Shown: positions 8,450 to 17,741, numbered from the stretch's first letter. The stretch: 64,000 bases of DNA from CAYNKA01 sp964397655 (GCA_964397655.1 CAYNKA010000005.1:1-64000); one strand, 5' to 3'. Program-made: numbers and translations. The notes: generated by a model from the letters alone, not told the origin.

Positions 8450-9222
8450 CCGCCAGCCGCGGGATTGGGAGGCGTTACCGCGGGAGGCTGCGGTGAGGGC
8501 TGAACCTCCACGGGGGCGGCGGGCGCCGGGGCCGGTGCCGGCCGCGGAGCGGCGGGGGCCGGGCGAGGAGCCGGAGCGGCCGGAGCGGGGGCCGCTCCGG
8601 CGGCGGAGAGGAGATTCTGCGCCCTCTGGCGTCCTCGAATCGCGTCCGCGAGATTGGGGTTGAGCTGTAAAGACTTGTTGTAGGCGTCGACCGCGTACTT
8701 GTAATCCTTGGCCTGTTCCCGCGCATAACCGAGACGGGCCCACCAGAGAGCTACGTTCGGATCATGGTGGACCGCGGTGGTCAGGGAGATGTCGGCGTGA
8801 TTGTACTCGCCGAGACGTATGAAGATTTCCCCCATATAATAGTAAACCTCGTCGATGAGGTCTCCCGTGGGGGATATGGTGGCGTATTCTTCCAGGAATT
8901 TGAGCGCTTCGAGATTGTTGCCGCTGCTGAAGTATCCTTCGGCGAGGATTTGGAGGATGCGGTTGTCGTAGCGGGAAATTTCCATGGCCTTCTTCCCATA
9001 CTCGATCGCTTCCTGATATCTGCCGAGCTTGAGGAGGCTCCAGCCGAGCACGACGTAGGAGTTCATGTTGCGGGGAAGTTCCTTGATCTCGTCGTAACAG
9101 ACTTGGACCGCCCTGGCATAATTGCCCTGCTTGTAAAGCTGAAGCGCATCGGGTCGTTCCTGAGCGGGGAGCATTTGGACGGAAAAGGACAGTATCGTGA
9201 AAAAAGCGAGAATCCGTATCAT
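8446..9222 (-). CDS. Periplasmic TPR protein with Pro/Ala tail
   Basis: 258 residues from the ATG at 9222. It has a signal peptide (IRILAFFTILSFSVQMLPAQ), four to five TPR units over about residues 25-190, then a low-complexity tail of proline/alanine repeats (APAPAAPAPRPAPAAP). The tail probably forms an extended spacer in the cell wall. The start overlaps the bactofilin stop by ATGA and its own stop overlaps mtaB, so three genes are tightly coupled. A role in scaffold or cell-shape machinery with bactofilin is inferred from context only. Confidence 0.75.
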   Translation of the reverse strand: MIRILAFFTILSFSVQMLPAQERPDALQLYKQGNYARAVQVCYDEIKELPRNMNSYVVLGWSLLKLGRYQEAIEYGKKAMEISRYDNRILQILAEGYFSSGNNLEALKFLEEYATISPTGDLIDEVYYYMGEIFIRLGEYNHADISLTTAVHHDPNVALWWARLGYAREQAKDYKYAVDAYNKSLQLNPNLADAIRGRQRAQNLLSAAGAAPAPAAPAPRPAPAAPRPAPAPAPAAPVEVQPSPQPPAVTPPNPAAGG

Positions 9223-9602
9223 TGCTGAGTTCCTTCTTCCTTCGGCCGAGGTCTTTCGGGCATTTCGCAACAGCCGCGGAACCGGCTTCCGCTCTGGATG
9301 ATGAGCTCGGGAGTGGAAATATTCCCCTCCATCACCGAGTTCGAAAAGAGCTCGATTTTTTCCCGGGCCTTGATCTCTCCCTTGACGCGGCCTTTGAGCC
9401 AGACCTTGCCCGCCTCTATCCGCGCGTCGATCTCCGCGTTTTCGTTGATGTGGAGCTCACCCTGGGATTTGATGTCGCCCTTGAATTTGCCTTTGATGAG
9501 AAGAGGTTTTTCGAACACCATCTGGCCTTCGAAGTAGAAATCGTCGGCCATCACCGTGTCCATATCCATTTCATCGGTGTACCGGTTGCTGTAGTCGGAC
9601 AT
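9219..9602 (-). CDS. Bactofilin
   Basis: 127 residues with a single bactofilin (DUF583/CcmA) domain at about residues 22-108. It is a repetitive beta-helix visible as short strands in GDIKSQGELHINENAEIDARIEAGKVWLKGRVKGEI, flanked by a short charged N-terminus and a proline-rich tail, as in polymer-forming cytoskeletal bactofilins. These polymerise at the inner membrane and help set cell shape or organise peptidoglycan enzymes. It is first in an overlapping operon with a TPR protein and mtaB. Confidence 0.92.
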   Translation of the reverse strand: MSDYSNRYTDEMDMDTVMADDFYFEGQMVFEKPLLIKGKFKGDIKSQGELHINENAEIDARIEAGKVWLKGRVKGEIKAREKIELFSNSVMEGNISTPELIIQSGSRFRGCCEMPERPRPKEEGTQQ

Positions 9603-9714
9603 GCCGCCTCCGATTCGGTATCCTACTTTTCCGCCGGCAAACTGTCAAGAAGCCGCAGCACTCGTGTCGCAGCACTCGCCGCGGCACCCGCGTTCGCGGA
9701 TCCCGACGTCGAGT

Positions 9715-10446
9715 TCACTGTTCGAGCTTGCTCAATATGCGACGGAGCGAATCCTGGAGCCTCCGGCGCATCTCCACGGTATGGGGGTTGTAATGCTGCA
9801 GATCCAGAAACAGCTGCCAAGGATCGTTGCAGGTATGGTCCATGATTTCGAGCAGTTTTCGGTAACCCACCGTCCCGATTTCGCTGGGTTTGAGGTCCAG
9901 GTCCTTGAGGACCCGACCGACGAAATGCGTGATTCCCTGCGTGAATGCGGCCTCCCTGTCGTGTTCCTCCGCCGTCATCTCCACCACCCGGAGCCGGAAC
10001 GAAGTGAAAGTATCTTTCCAGAACGAGAGGTCTGCCGACGACAGCCTGACCGGGCAGAGGATGAGGGGAAGCCCGGCGAGTCCGTTGCGCGCGGAATCGG
10101 GACCGAACATAGGGTGAGTGCCGAGGATCTTTACGTCGCGGGGCAGCATCCGTTTCATGCAGTCGACGGGATAGACCTTGACCGAACAGGTATCGGCTAC
10201 GACCGTCCCGGGCCCGAGATGCGGAGCGAGCTGCTCGATGACGTTCTCTATGGAAGAAATGGCCGTACATAGGAAGACTGCGTCGCAGGCCCCGACCTCC
10301 TCGAGGCCGCCGACGGAAAAGGGAAGCCCTTCGTCGATCCGTTTCGTCCGGTTGTAGGCGACGACGGTGAATTTTTCCGACAGTATGCGGGCCCACAGGG
10401 ATCCGAACCTTCCCAGCCCGTAAACACCGATCCTCATAGGCCGCAT
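9715..10446 (-). CDS. Prephenate/arogenate dehydrogenase family protein
   Basis: 243 residues. The N-terminal NAD(P) Rossmann motif is VYGLGRFGSLWA; LCTAISSIENVIEQLAPHLGPGTVVADTCSVK and GTHPMFGPDSA are signatures of TyrA-type dehydrogenases, where the His lies in the active site. The likely reaction is oxidative decarboxylation of prephenate or arogenate in tyrosine synthesis. At 243 residues it is a compact single-domain form without an ACT domain, shorter than the usual ~280. The start could also be the ATG three codons in (10437). It is divergent from pta. Confidence 0.85.
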   Translation of the reverse strand: MRPMRIGVYGLGRFGSLWARILSEKFTVVAYNRTKRIDEGLPFSVGGLEEVGACDAVFLCTAISSIENVIEQLAPHLGPGTVVADTCSVKVYPVDCMKRMLPRDVKILGTHPMFGPDSARNGLAGLPLILCPVRLSSADLSFWKDTFTSFRLRVVEMTAEEHDREAAFTQGITHFVGRVLKDLDLKPSEIGTVGYRKLLEIMDHTCNDPWQLFLDLQHYNPHTVEMRRRLQDSLRRILSKLEQ

Positions 10447-10582
10447 AGTAGCGGTTTTGAGCCCTCCCTACAAGATCGAATACGATTGCTATTTCATTTT
10501 TCCGCTTCATCTGTTAACATTGATCGAAAATCATCGGCGCCCGGAAAAAGGCACCGATCGTCATATTTTGGAGGAAACAATC

Positions 10583-11578
10583 ATGTCGTTTGCAGATCAG
10601 ATGCGTGAAAAAGCACGGAACATGAAGAAAAGGCTGGTCCTCGCCGAAGGTACCGAACCTCGAACGGTCCAAGCCGCCAGAATCATCGCGGACGAAAAGA
10701 TCGCAAAGGAAGTTACCCTCGTAGGCAAACTCGACGAGGTGAAAAAGGTCGCGGAATCGGTTAAGGTGAACCTTTCCGGCATCACCGTCGCAGACCCCTG
10801 GACTTCCGGACAGATGTCCGAATTCGCCGAGGAGTTCCACCAGCTCAGGAAGCACAAAGGAGTTGATCTTCCGAAGGCGAAGGAGATGATGCTCGATCAG
10901 CTCCGATGGGGCGCCATGATGGTGAGGAAGGGCTACGCCGATTCCATGGTGGCCGGCGCGGAGAACACGACGGGAAACGTCATCATCGCGGCCGCAAACA
11001 TCATCACCACAGCGCCCGGGATCAAGTCGGCTTCGTCTTGCTTCCTCATGCAGGTCAAGGATTCCAAATGGGGAGTGAACGGCGCTCTCATATTCGCCGA
11101 CTGCGCGGTCATTCCCGACCCCAATGCGGAACAGCTCGCGGAGATCGCCCTGGCCTCGGCCGAATCCTGCCGCAAGTTCATCGGCGCAGAGCCCGTCGTA
11201 GCCCTCCTCTCCTTCTCGACCAAGGGTTCGGCCAGCCACCCGAACGTGGACAAGGTCGTCCAGGCCCTCAAGATCGTCAAGGAAAGGCAGCCCTCTCTCA
11301 AGGTCGACGGCGAGCTCCAGGCGGACGCTGCCCTCGTCCAGAGCGTCTCCGACAAGAAGAGCCCCGGGTCCCCGGTCGGCGGAAAAGCGAACGTGCTCAT
11401 CTTCCCGGACCTCCAGGCGGGCAACATCGGATACAAGCTCGTCCAGCGGCTCGCGGGCGCGGAGGCCTACGGGCCCTTCCTCCAGGGATTCGCGAAGCCG
11501 GTGAGCGACCTGTCCCGCGGCTGTTCGGTGAACGACATCGTCAACACCGCCGCGGTCACCCTCGTCCAGGCGAATTAG
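10583..11578 (+). CDS. pta: Phosphate acetyltransferase
   Basis: 331 residues covering the whole short-form PTA_PTB domain: acetyl-CoA + phosphate to acetyl phosphate, used with acetate kinase to make ATP during fermentation. Family motifs include RLVLAEGTEPRTVQAA near the N-terminus, YADSMVAGAENTTGNV, and NVLIFPDLQAGNIGYKL near the C-terminus. The start at 10583 follows GGAGG; the longer ORF start is rejected because it lacks this. It is first in a unit with dapB and dapA, and no acetate kinase gene is present in the window. Confidence 0.95.
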   Translation: MSFADQMREKARNMKKRLVLAEGTEPRTVQAARIIADEKIAKEVTLVGKLDEVKKVAESVKVNLSGITVADPWTSGQMSEFAEEFHQLRKHKGVDLPKAKEMMLDQLRWGAMMVRKGYADSMVAGAENTTGNVIIAAANIITTAPGIKSASSCFLMQVKDSKWGVNGALIFADCAVIPDPNAEQLAEIALASAESCRKFIGAEPVVALLSFSTKGSASHPNVDKVVQALKIVKERQPSLKVDGELQADAALVQSVSDKKSPGSPVGGKANVLIFPDLQAGNIGYKLVQRLAGAEAYGPFLQGFAKPVSDLSRGCSVNDIVNTAAVTLVQAN

Positions 11579-11596
11579 GCGGCGGGAGCCATAACC

Positions 11597-12352
11597 ATGA
11601 AAGCGATGATCGTAGGTTACGGCCGCATGGGCCATGAGATCGAGGCCATCCTCCTGCAGCGGGGCCACGAGATCGTGGCCCGCGTGGACGAGAAGGAGGG
11701 CGTCGGAGATTCGATGCGTCCCGAAGCGAAGCAGCTCGAAGCAGCCGACGTGGCGATCGAATTCTCCCTCCCCGAGGCGGTCAGAAAGAACGCGGCGATC
11801 TACGCCGCGGCGGGACTCTCGGCCGTGGTGGGAACCACGGGCTGGAAGAAGGACGAGGCCGAAGTCCGCGCCCTCGTCGAAAAATCCGGCATAGGATTCG
11901 TCAAAGGCTCCAACTTCTCGATCGGAGCCCATCTCTTCTTCGCCCTGGTCGAGGAGGCTGCCCGGCTGATCAATCCCGTGCCCAACTACGACATTATGCT
12001 GTACGAAATCCACCACAACCAGAAGAAGGACTCGCCCTCGGGGACCGCGCTCACCGCCGGCGAGCGAATTCTGAGAAACCTCCCGCGAAAGAAACGAATC
12101 GTAACCGAACGTCTGGACCGGCAGATCGCTCCGGACGAAGTGCACGTCGCCTCGGTGAGGGGCGGCACCGTGCCGGGCACCCACACGCTCGTGCTCGACT
12201 CTCTCGCAGATTCCATCGAGATCACCCATACCGCACGCAGCAGGGGCGGATTCGCCCTCGGCGCCGTCCTCGCCGCGGAGTGGCTCGTCGGCAAAAAAGG
12301 CTTCTACGAAGTCGAAGACTTCATCCGCGAAACCTTCACCAAAGGGAGATAA
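11597..12352 (+). CDS. dapB: 4-hydroxy-tetrahydrodipicolinate reductase
   Basis: 251 residues. DapB reduces HTPA to tetrahydrodipicolinate with NAD(P)H in the lysine/diaminopimelate pathway. The Rossmann motif GYGRMGHEI is at the N-terminus; EIHHNQKKDSPSGTA carries the catalytic His pair, Lys and substrate loop; RGGTVPGTHTL is the conserved C-terminal block. It lies 18 nt after pta and 2 nt before dapA, so dapB-dapA form one unit that supplies diaminopimelate for peptidoglycan. Confidence 0.96.
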   Translation: MKAMIVGYGRMGHEIEAILLQRGHEIVARVDEKEGVGDSMRPEAKQLEAADVAIEFSLPEAVRKNAAIYAAAGLSAVVGTTGWKKDEAEVRALVEKSGIGFVKGSNFSIGAHLFFALVEEAARLINPVPNYDIMLYEIHHNQKKDSPSGTALTAGERILRNLPRKKRIVTERLDRQIAPDEVHVASVRGGTVPGTHTLVLDSLADSIEITHTARSRGGFALGAVLAAEWLVGKKGFYEVEDFIRETFTKGR

Positions 12353-12354
12353 CC

Positions 12355-13233
12355 ATGTACAAAGGCGTTTACACGGCACTCATCACCCCCTTCAACAAGG
12401 ACGGTTCCATCGACACGGGGGCGCTCAAGGATCTCGTGGAATTCCAGATTTCCGAGGGAATTTCCGGTCTCGTCCCGGTAGGGACCACGGGGGAAAGCCC
12501 GACGGTGACTCACGAGGAAAACGTGAAGGTGGTCCAGATCGTCGTGGAGCAGGCGAAGAAGCGGGTGCCCGTCATCGCGGGGACCGGCTCGAACTGCACC
12601 GAAGAGGCGATCAACATGACGAAACGGGCGAAGGACATCGGGGCGGACGCGACGCTCCAGGTCGCCCCGTACTACAACAAGCCGAGTTCGGAAGGCTACT
12701 ACCGTCACTTCACCGCCGTGGCGGACGCCTGCGGTCTCCCCGTCATCGTGTACAACATTCCGGGAAGGACCGGCAAGAACATCGACAACGAGACCATGCT
12801 CAGGCTCGCCGCCCACCCAAAGATCGTCGCGGTCAAGGAAGCGAGCGGAGACATGGCCCAGGTGATGGATCTCGTGCGGAGGAAACCGAGGGATTTCGAC
12901 GTTCTTTCGGGCGACGACAACCTGGGGCTTCCCATCGTGGCCCTGGGAGGAACGGGCATCATCTCGGTCGCGAGCAACGCCATCCCCCGGCAGATGGAAA
13001 CCCTCGTGAAGCTCTGCCTCGAGGACCGCTACGAAGAGGCGCGGGAACTCCACTACAAGCTCCTCCCCTTCTTCAAGACCCTCTTCATAGAGACGAATCC
13101 CATCCCTGTGAAGTACTCCATGACCCTGCTCGGCAAGTGTCTGGAAATCTACCGGCTCCCCATGTGCCCCATGGACGACGCGAAAAGGGAAGCCATGAAG
13201 AAGGTCATGAAGGACCTCGAGCTCATCGACTGA
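12355..13233 (+). CDS. dapA: 4-hydroxy-tetrahydrodipicolinate synthase
   Basis: 292 residues, class I aldolase of the DapA family condensing pyruvate with aspartate semialdehyde. PVGTTGESPTV (residues ~42-52) is the substrate loop, YNIPGRTGKN carries the catalytic Tyr, and VAVKEASGD carries the Schiff-base Lys, all intact, so this copy is the true DapA (compare 23856-24785). The ATG at 12355 follows AGGGAG inside the end of dapB. Its 3' end overlaps convergent rsmA by 11 bp. Confidence 0.96.
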   Translation: MYKGVYTALITPFNKDGSIDTGALKDLVEFQISEGISGLVPVGTTGESPTVTHEENVKVVQIVVEQAKKRVPVIAGTGSNCTEEAINMTKRAKDIGADATLQVAPYYNKPSSEGYYRHFTAVADACGLPVIVYNIPGRTGKNIDNETMLRLAAHPKIVAVKEASGDMAQVMDLVRRKPRDFDVLSGDDNLGLPIVALGGTGIISVASNAIPRQMETLVKLCLEDRYEEARELHYKLLPFFKTLFIETNPIPVKYSMTLLGKCLEIYRLPMCPMDDAKREAMKKVMKDLELID

Positions 13234-14080
13234 TCATCGAAGAGGCGGCGTCGGAAAGCGCCGCTATCTCGTCGGCCGAAAGCCTTTCGCCCCTGAGGTC
13301 GGGATCGATCCCGGCCTCGCGGAACAGTTCCGAAAGCGCCTCAGCCCCCAGGCGCCTCCCGAGGGAGGAGACCTGGAGGTTGTTCTTCAACGTCTTTCGC
13401 CGCGACGCGAAGAGGCTTCTCGCGATCTCGAGAAAAAGTCCCCGGTCGCGCAGCTTCGGTGGCGTGCTCCTGGGACGGAGTTCGACGACCGAGGACACGA
13501 CCTCGGGAGGCGGGTAGAACGACCCGGCCGCGACGTCGAACAGCACCCCGACATCGAGAAAGGCCTGACAAAGCACAGAAAACGACGAATAATTCTTGGT
13601 GCCGGGCTTCGCCGCCATACGGGAAGCGACCTCCTTCTGCACCATGAAGACGCTCAGCCCGGGAAGGAAGCCTTCCTCCAGGAAATCCGCGATTATGGCC
13701 GAAGCCGCGGAATACGGAAGGTTCCCGAAGACTTTCGCCGGAGCCTCCTTCCGATGCTCCCTCCAGGTCCGGAGTACGTCCCCGGCAACGAGGGAAAAGC
13801 GTGGATTCCCGCCGAATTCGCTCCGGAGAACTTCGATGAATCCCCGGTCGATCTCGAAGACCTTGACTTCGGCCCCGGAATCGAGGATGACGCCGGTCAT
13901 GCAGCCGAGTCCCGGTCCGATTTCCCAGACGCGATCGTCCCGCTCGGGAGCGAGGGCTGCAAGGATCTTCGCCCTCGTTCCGGGATTGACGAGAAAATTC
14001 TGGCCGAATTTCTTTTTCAAGGCCAGACCTCGTTCCCGCAGAAAGACCGCGAGCTGCTTCGGGGAATCGTAGGCGATCAC
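13223..14080 (-). CDS. rsmA: 16S rRNA dimethyladenosine transferase RsmA (KsgA)
   Basis: 285 residues. SAM-dependent dimethylation of A1518 and A1519 in 16S rRNA during 30S assembly. KKKFGQNFL near the N-terminus, the SAM motif EIGPGLG, and NLPYSAAS (motif IV) are diagnostic. The GTG start at 14080 overlaps the comEC stop (GTGA), implying translational coupling. The much longer open frame upstream reads through comEC and is not used. It converges with dapA. Confidence 0.94.
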   Translation of the reverse strand: MIAYDSPKQLAVFLRERGLALKKKFGQNFLVNPGTRAKILAALAPERDDRVWEIGPGLGCMTGVILDSGAEVKVFEIDRGFIEVLRSEFGGNPRFSLVAGDVLRTWREHRKEAPAKVFGNLPYSAASAIIADFLEEGFLPGLSVFMVQKEVASRMAAKPGTKNYSSFSVLCQAFLDVGVLFDVAAGSFYPPPEVVSSVVELRPRSTPPKLRDRGLFLEIARSLFASRRKTLKNNLQVSSLGRRLGAEALSELFREAGIDPDLRGERLSADEIAALSDAASSMISR

Positions 14081-15537
14081 GGCTTCCTCCCCGATCGTCC
14101 CCCGCGGGGCAATACCAACAGGGCGAAGCCCAAAGCCAACGCTCCCCAGAAGGCGATTCGGGAGCCGAAAGAGGAAAGAGTCCAGGCGGGTATCCCCGCG
14201 CACGCGTCCGCTGTCTTCACAGCCGCAGTATAGAGAATTTTCATCGTCCAGGCAAAGCCCGACCTCAACGCAGCGACAGGATGGCAGAGACAGGCCGCGA
14301 TGCCGATCCAGAGATGGATCGTCACGAGCGGGCCGAGGATGAGGGTCGACAGGATTCCCGCGGGATACACCATGCCGAACTCCACCGCCAGGACCGGGCT
14401 CGTCGCAAGCTGAGCCGCGATCGAAATCGCCATCGGCGACAGGAGAGGTTCCGGTAGGTAGGGGCGGAGCCGGATCTGCACGGGCCGCGTGAACAGGATC
14501 AGCCCCGCCATGGCGAGGAAGGAGAGGATGAACGAGAGCGCGGAAAGATCGATCGGCCGGGCCGCCGCATAGACGATGAAGGAGAGGACGAGCGTCTGCC
14601 ATGCGTCGGTATTCCGGCGGAGTAGGCGCATGATAAAATAGACGACGAACATGACGGCCGCCCGGAGGATCGACGGCTTGGGCCCGACGAAGGCTACGTA
14701 GGAGAGGATGAGCAGGAAGGAAAGCGAATCCCGAACCGTGCGGTTTCTCACGGGACGGAGGAGAACCGAAAAGAACGCTGCCACGAGGGCGAGATGCATC
14801 CCCGAAAGCGCCAGCAGATGAACGGCTCCGGCCTTGACGAACGAGTCCTTCAATGCTGCAGGCACGTCGTCCCTGTAGCCGAGGAAGAGGGCCTCGAACA
14901 GATCGCCCGCCGGCTTTCCCAGGGAATCGATGACGGAACCCAAGGACCGCATTCCTCTTTCCCTCAAGCGGAAAAACGGATTTCCGCCCTCCCGGATCAC
15001 GATGCCGCCGGGTGCGACGGCAAAGATCGTCTCGTCGTCTCGCGCCGGAAGAAGCCTTCCTTCGAGATCGAGCCTCCGTCCCCAGAACACACGGATGCGT
15101 TCCTCCGAAAGCCCCATGATCCGCCCCCGGGCCGATGCGGAATTGCCCCGCCGGTCGTACACCCTGAGGATCTCGAAAGGGAACAAGGTCCTTCCGGACG
15201 GGACGAGGCGTGAGTCGTCCGCGCACACGCCTTCGATCCTCACGATGCTTTCCGGGGGGAGGCCGAAAACCGGAACGGCCTCCGAAAGACCGGGATTCGA
15301 GCTGAACGCCGTTCCTCCCGCCATGCCGGCTGCCGCCGCGAAAAGAAAAGCCCCGACGGTTCGGGACGACCCTCCCCCCGCCGGAGGCGACGACGAAGTC
15401 GTGCCGACGGCGGACAGAAAAAAGGCGGAGAGGAGATGGAATCCTGCAGGCAGATACTTCGCCGAATAAAATGCCCACGCGAACCCCAGAGCGAAGAATG
15501 TAGAACAGGAAGAGTTGTCTTTCATCGTGTTCGTCAT
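14077..15537 (-). CDS. ComEC/Rec2-family membrane protein
   Basis: About 486 residues, strongly hydrophobic with roughly ten transmembrane segments. The competence domain (PF03772 type) is marked by AVHLLALSGMHLALVAAFFS. Full ComEC proteins (~700-800 residues) have a C-terminal metallo-beta-lactamase domain; none is present here, so it is the membrane-only form. ComEC forms the inner-membrane channel for DNA uptake, though membrane-only relatives may do something else. The start is uncertain: ATGs at 15579, 15537 and 15525 lack a clear ribosome site, and a TATATT sits just upstream of 15537. Confidence 0.75.
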   Translation of the reverse strand: MTNTMKDNSSCSTFFALGFAWAFYSAKYLPAGFHLLSAFFLSAVGTTSSSPPAGGGSSRTVGAFLFAAAAGMAGGTAFSSNPGLSEAVPVFGLPPESIVRIEGVCADDSRLVPSGRTLFPFEILRVYDRRGNSASARGRIMGLSEERIRVFWGRRLDLEGRLLPARDDETIFAVAPGGIVIREGGNPFFRLRERGMRSLGSVIDSLGKPAGDLFEALFLGYRDDVPAALKDSFVKAGAVHLLALSGMHLALVAAFFSVLLRPVRNRTVRDSLSFLLILSYVAFVGPKPSILRAAVMFVVYFIMRLLRRNTDAWQTLVLSFIVYAAARPIDLSALSFILSFLAMAGLILFTRPVQIRLRPYLPEPLLSPMAISIAAQLATSPVLAVEFGMVYPAGILSTLILGPLVTIHLWIGIAACLCHPVAALRSGFAWTMKILYTAAVKTADACAGIPAWTLSSFGSRIAFWGALALGFALLVLPRGGRSGRKP

Positions 15538-15578
15538 TCGATACGGGCGAATATACGACCGCGCTTCACGTTCCGGCA

Positions 15579-15611
15579 TGATTTCCCGCCATCACCTGAT
15601 TTCCCGCCATC
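15579..15611. repeat. 15-bp direct repeat, 18-bp period
   Basis: TGATTTCCCGCCATC occurs at 15579-15593 and again at 15597-15611, separated by three bases, in the divergent region between comEC and the lipoprotein gene and just upstream of the latter's -35. Confidence 0.7.
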
Positions 15612-15639
15612 TTGAACAAAACACGAAATTCCCTACAAT
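15612..15639 (+). promoter_or_regulatory. Promoter of the YD-type lipoprotein operon
   Basis: TTGAAC (15612-15617), a 16-bp spacer and TACAAT (15634-15639), 40 nt upstream of the start. The -35 abuts the second copy of the 15-bp direct repeat. Confidence 0.55.
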
Positions 15640-15679
15640 TGTCGATTGCCGTAACATCGAGTATCGGCAGGAGGACCAC

Positions 15680-16576
15680 ATGAAAAAGACCTTATACTTA
15701 TTGACCGCCAGCATCTTCGCGTGGGCGGGATGCGCGACCTCCTCACAAAAAGTAGCGACACCGGAGCAGAATCCCGTCCGTCAACCTCCGATCCAGCAGA
15801 TAAAGGCCGAACCGAAAAAGGAAAAAACCGTAGTCGCCAGAATCCCCCGGCTCGTCAAGGAGTCTTCCCTCCTATCGGACGGAACGGTCGACGAGATTCG
15901 CACGTATTCGTATTCGCCCGACGGCGCAAGACTCGAGAAGGAAGAGCTCAAGGACTCGGCCTCCCAGGAGATCCTGGAAACCGTAGAATACATATTCAAG
16001 AACGGCGCGGTCGCAGAACGGATCGTCCTCGATCGGGACAAGAAGACGAAGGGAAGGAAGAGTTACGCCTATACCGCCGCGGGATTGTTAGAGTCCGAGA
16101 CTTTTTTGGACAAGAAAGACGTCGTTCAGGCCGTTTCCCGATATGCCTACGATGCGGCCGGCAAGAAAATCGAATGGACGACTCTCGATGCTGCGGGCGT
16201 CATCCTCGCGACCACGAAGTACGGCTATGCGAACGACAGACTGCAGAAGATCACCCTCCTCGGTCCTTCCGGGAAGGTCGACATGGAGATAACCGTCGCA
16301 TACGACGACAAGGGCAACAAGATCCGAGAAACCTACACGAACTCGGCCGGAAAGACGGAAAAGGAAATCGGCTTCGGCTACGACGCTAAGAATCGCCTGG
16401 TTTCCGAAAGCACCCTGTCTCCTACCAGGACGATCCTGGCCAAGGTCGTGTACGAATACCCGGGAGATTCCGCGGAAGCGGGCAAGGCCGTTTACCTCGA
16501 CGGCAGGGACAAGATCAAGAAGATCGTCCTTTTCGAACATGCCTATCGGGAGGAGAAGAGAACCGTCTATGAATAA
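15680..16576 (+). CDS. Lipoprotein with YD/RHS-like repeats
   Basis: 298 residues. Signal peptide with lipobox WAGC (Cys ~18), a proline/lysine-rich linker to ~50, then repeated short units resembling RHS/YD repeats (YSYSPDGARLEKEEL, YAYTAAGLLESETFL, YAYDAAGKKIEWTTL, YGYANDRLQKITLL), each ~20-25 residues and probably forming beta-sheet. Surface or periplasmic location is inferred. GGAGG precedes the ATG. The HEAT-repeat gene downstream starts 8 nt before this gene ends, so the two are coupled. Exact function unknown. Confidence 0.75.
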   Translation: MKKTLYLLTASIFAWAGCATSSQKVATPEQNPVRQPPIQQIKAEPKKEKTVVARIPRLVKESSLLSDGTVDEIRTYSYSPDGARLEKEELKDSASQEILETVEYIFKNGAVAERIVLDRDKKTKGRKSYAYTAAGLLESETFLDKKDVVQAVSRYAYDAAGKKIEWTTLDAAGVILATTKYGYANDRLQKITLLGPSGKVDMEITVAYDDKGNKIRETYTNSAGKTEKEIGFGYDAKNRLVSESTLSPTRTILAKVVYEYPGDSAEAGKAVYLDGRDKIKKIVLFEHAYREEKRTVYE

Positions 16577-17741
16577 GAAAACCGCAGTTTTCGCGATCGC
16601 CTTCATGGCCTTCGGAACCTTCCTCGTCTCAGGGAAGGAGGCCGCCGAAATGTGGAAACGCCTCTATGCCAGGGCCGCGACCATGGAGCAAAGATATTCG
16701 GTGATGCAGAACCTCATCGAGCAGGACGACGCGGACATCGTACCCACGCTGCAAAGCGCTCTGGACGAGCTCGTCAGAGTCAGTTCGGGTCTGAAAACCA
16801 CGACGGACCGCGAATCGTGGACTCAGCTCTGCAGGCTCATCGTCAACGGATTGGGGAAAATGAAGGCAACCGAGGCGGCGCCTTCGCTCTACGCCTGTTT
16901 TCTGACCGCGGAGAATCCCGTATTGAAAGCCGACGCATTGACCGCGGTGGGAAAGGTGAAAGGCGTCGAATTCGTCGAACCCATCAGCCTGCTGCTCAAG
17001 AACCTCAACCTCAATCAAGGCGGAGACGCCCAGAGTTCCGAAATCATAGCCTACGGATGCATCAACGCACTCGAGAAGCTCAGAAGCCCCGCCGGCTACA
17101 AACAGGTTTTCTTCGCCATGACCGGGTGGTATTCCCAGAGGGTGAAGGACCGGGCCATGTCGGCGCTTCCGAACATCGTATCCGATCCTTCGGACATGCT
17201 CTCCGAGATCGTGCGCGAAGCAGCGCCCGAAATCAAACTTCAGGCCCTTCAGGTCTCGGAAGCCTCCCAGGCTCCCTCCGACAAGAAGATCACACTCGCG
17301 ATCGCGGCGCTGGAAGCCGGGCTCGCGGAGGAGTCCCAGGATACGAGAAAAAACGTGAAATACGGGGCCCTTCGCGCCGCGGCCATAGACTCTCTCATCG
17401 CACACCGGTCCAAGAACGAATCCGCAGTGAGGCTTCTCCGCCAGGCGATCGACAAGAACTACGACATGAACGAGAAGCTCAGCGCGGTAACCGCTCTCGG
17501 AGTGGTCGGAAGCGACGCCGCCACGAAAAATCTCGCGGAACTCATGGACGGCCAAAACCAGCGTCAGGCCGCGGGGATTCCAGATCCGGACAACAGGTTC
17601 AACATCACCCTCATGCGGGCCCTGGGCGCCACGCGAAACCCCTTGGCCAGGCCCGTTCTTCTCGCGGTCGAGTTTTCCAACTACACTCCGGCCATGATAC
17701 GAGTTTCCAGGGAAGCCCTCCAGGAAATCGATAAACGCTGA
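16569..17741 (+). CDS. Secreted HEAT-like repeat protein
   Basis: 390 residues with an N-terminal signal (KTAVFAIAFMAFGTFLVSG). The mature chain is alpha-helical, with repeated helix pairs typical of HEAT/PBS-lyase repeats (AAPSLYACFLTAENPVLKADALTAVGKV; ATKNLAELMDGQ), suggesting a periplasmic binding scaffold. The start overlaps the upstream lipoprotein gene by 8 nt, with GGAGG upstream. No catalytic motif seen. A strong hairpin terminator follows. Confidence 0.7.
   Translation: MNKKTAVFAIAFMAFGTFLVSGKEAAEMWKRLYARAATMEQRYSVMQNLIEQDDADIVPTLQSALDELVRVSSGLKTTTDRESWTQLCRLIVNGLGKMKATEAAPSLYACFLTAENPVLKADALTAVGKVKGVEFVEPISLLLKNLNLNQGGDAQSSEIIAYGCINALEKLRSPAGYKQVFFAMTGWYSQRVKDRAMSALPNIVSDPSDMLSEIVREAAPEIKLQALQVSEASQAPSDKKITLAIAALEAGLAEESQDTRKNVKYGALRAAAIDSLIAHRSKNESAVRLLRQAIDKNYDMNEKLSAVTALGVVGSDAATKNLAELMDGQNQRQAAGIPDPDNRFNITLMRALGATRNPLARPVLLAVEFSNYTPAMIRVSREALQEIDKR

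Noticed and set aside
8473..8620. Pro/Ala-rich repeat as a separate repeat element
   Set aside because: It is the in-frame low-complexity tail of the TPR protein, not an independent DNA repeat.
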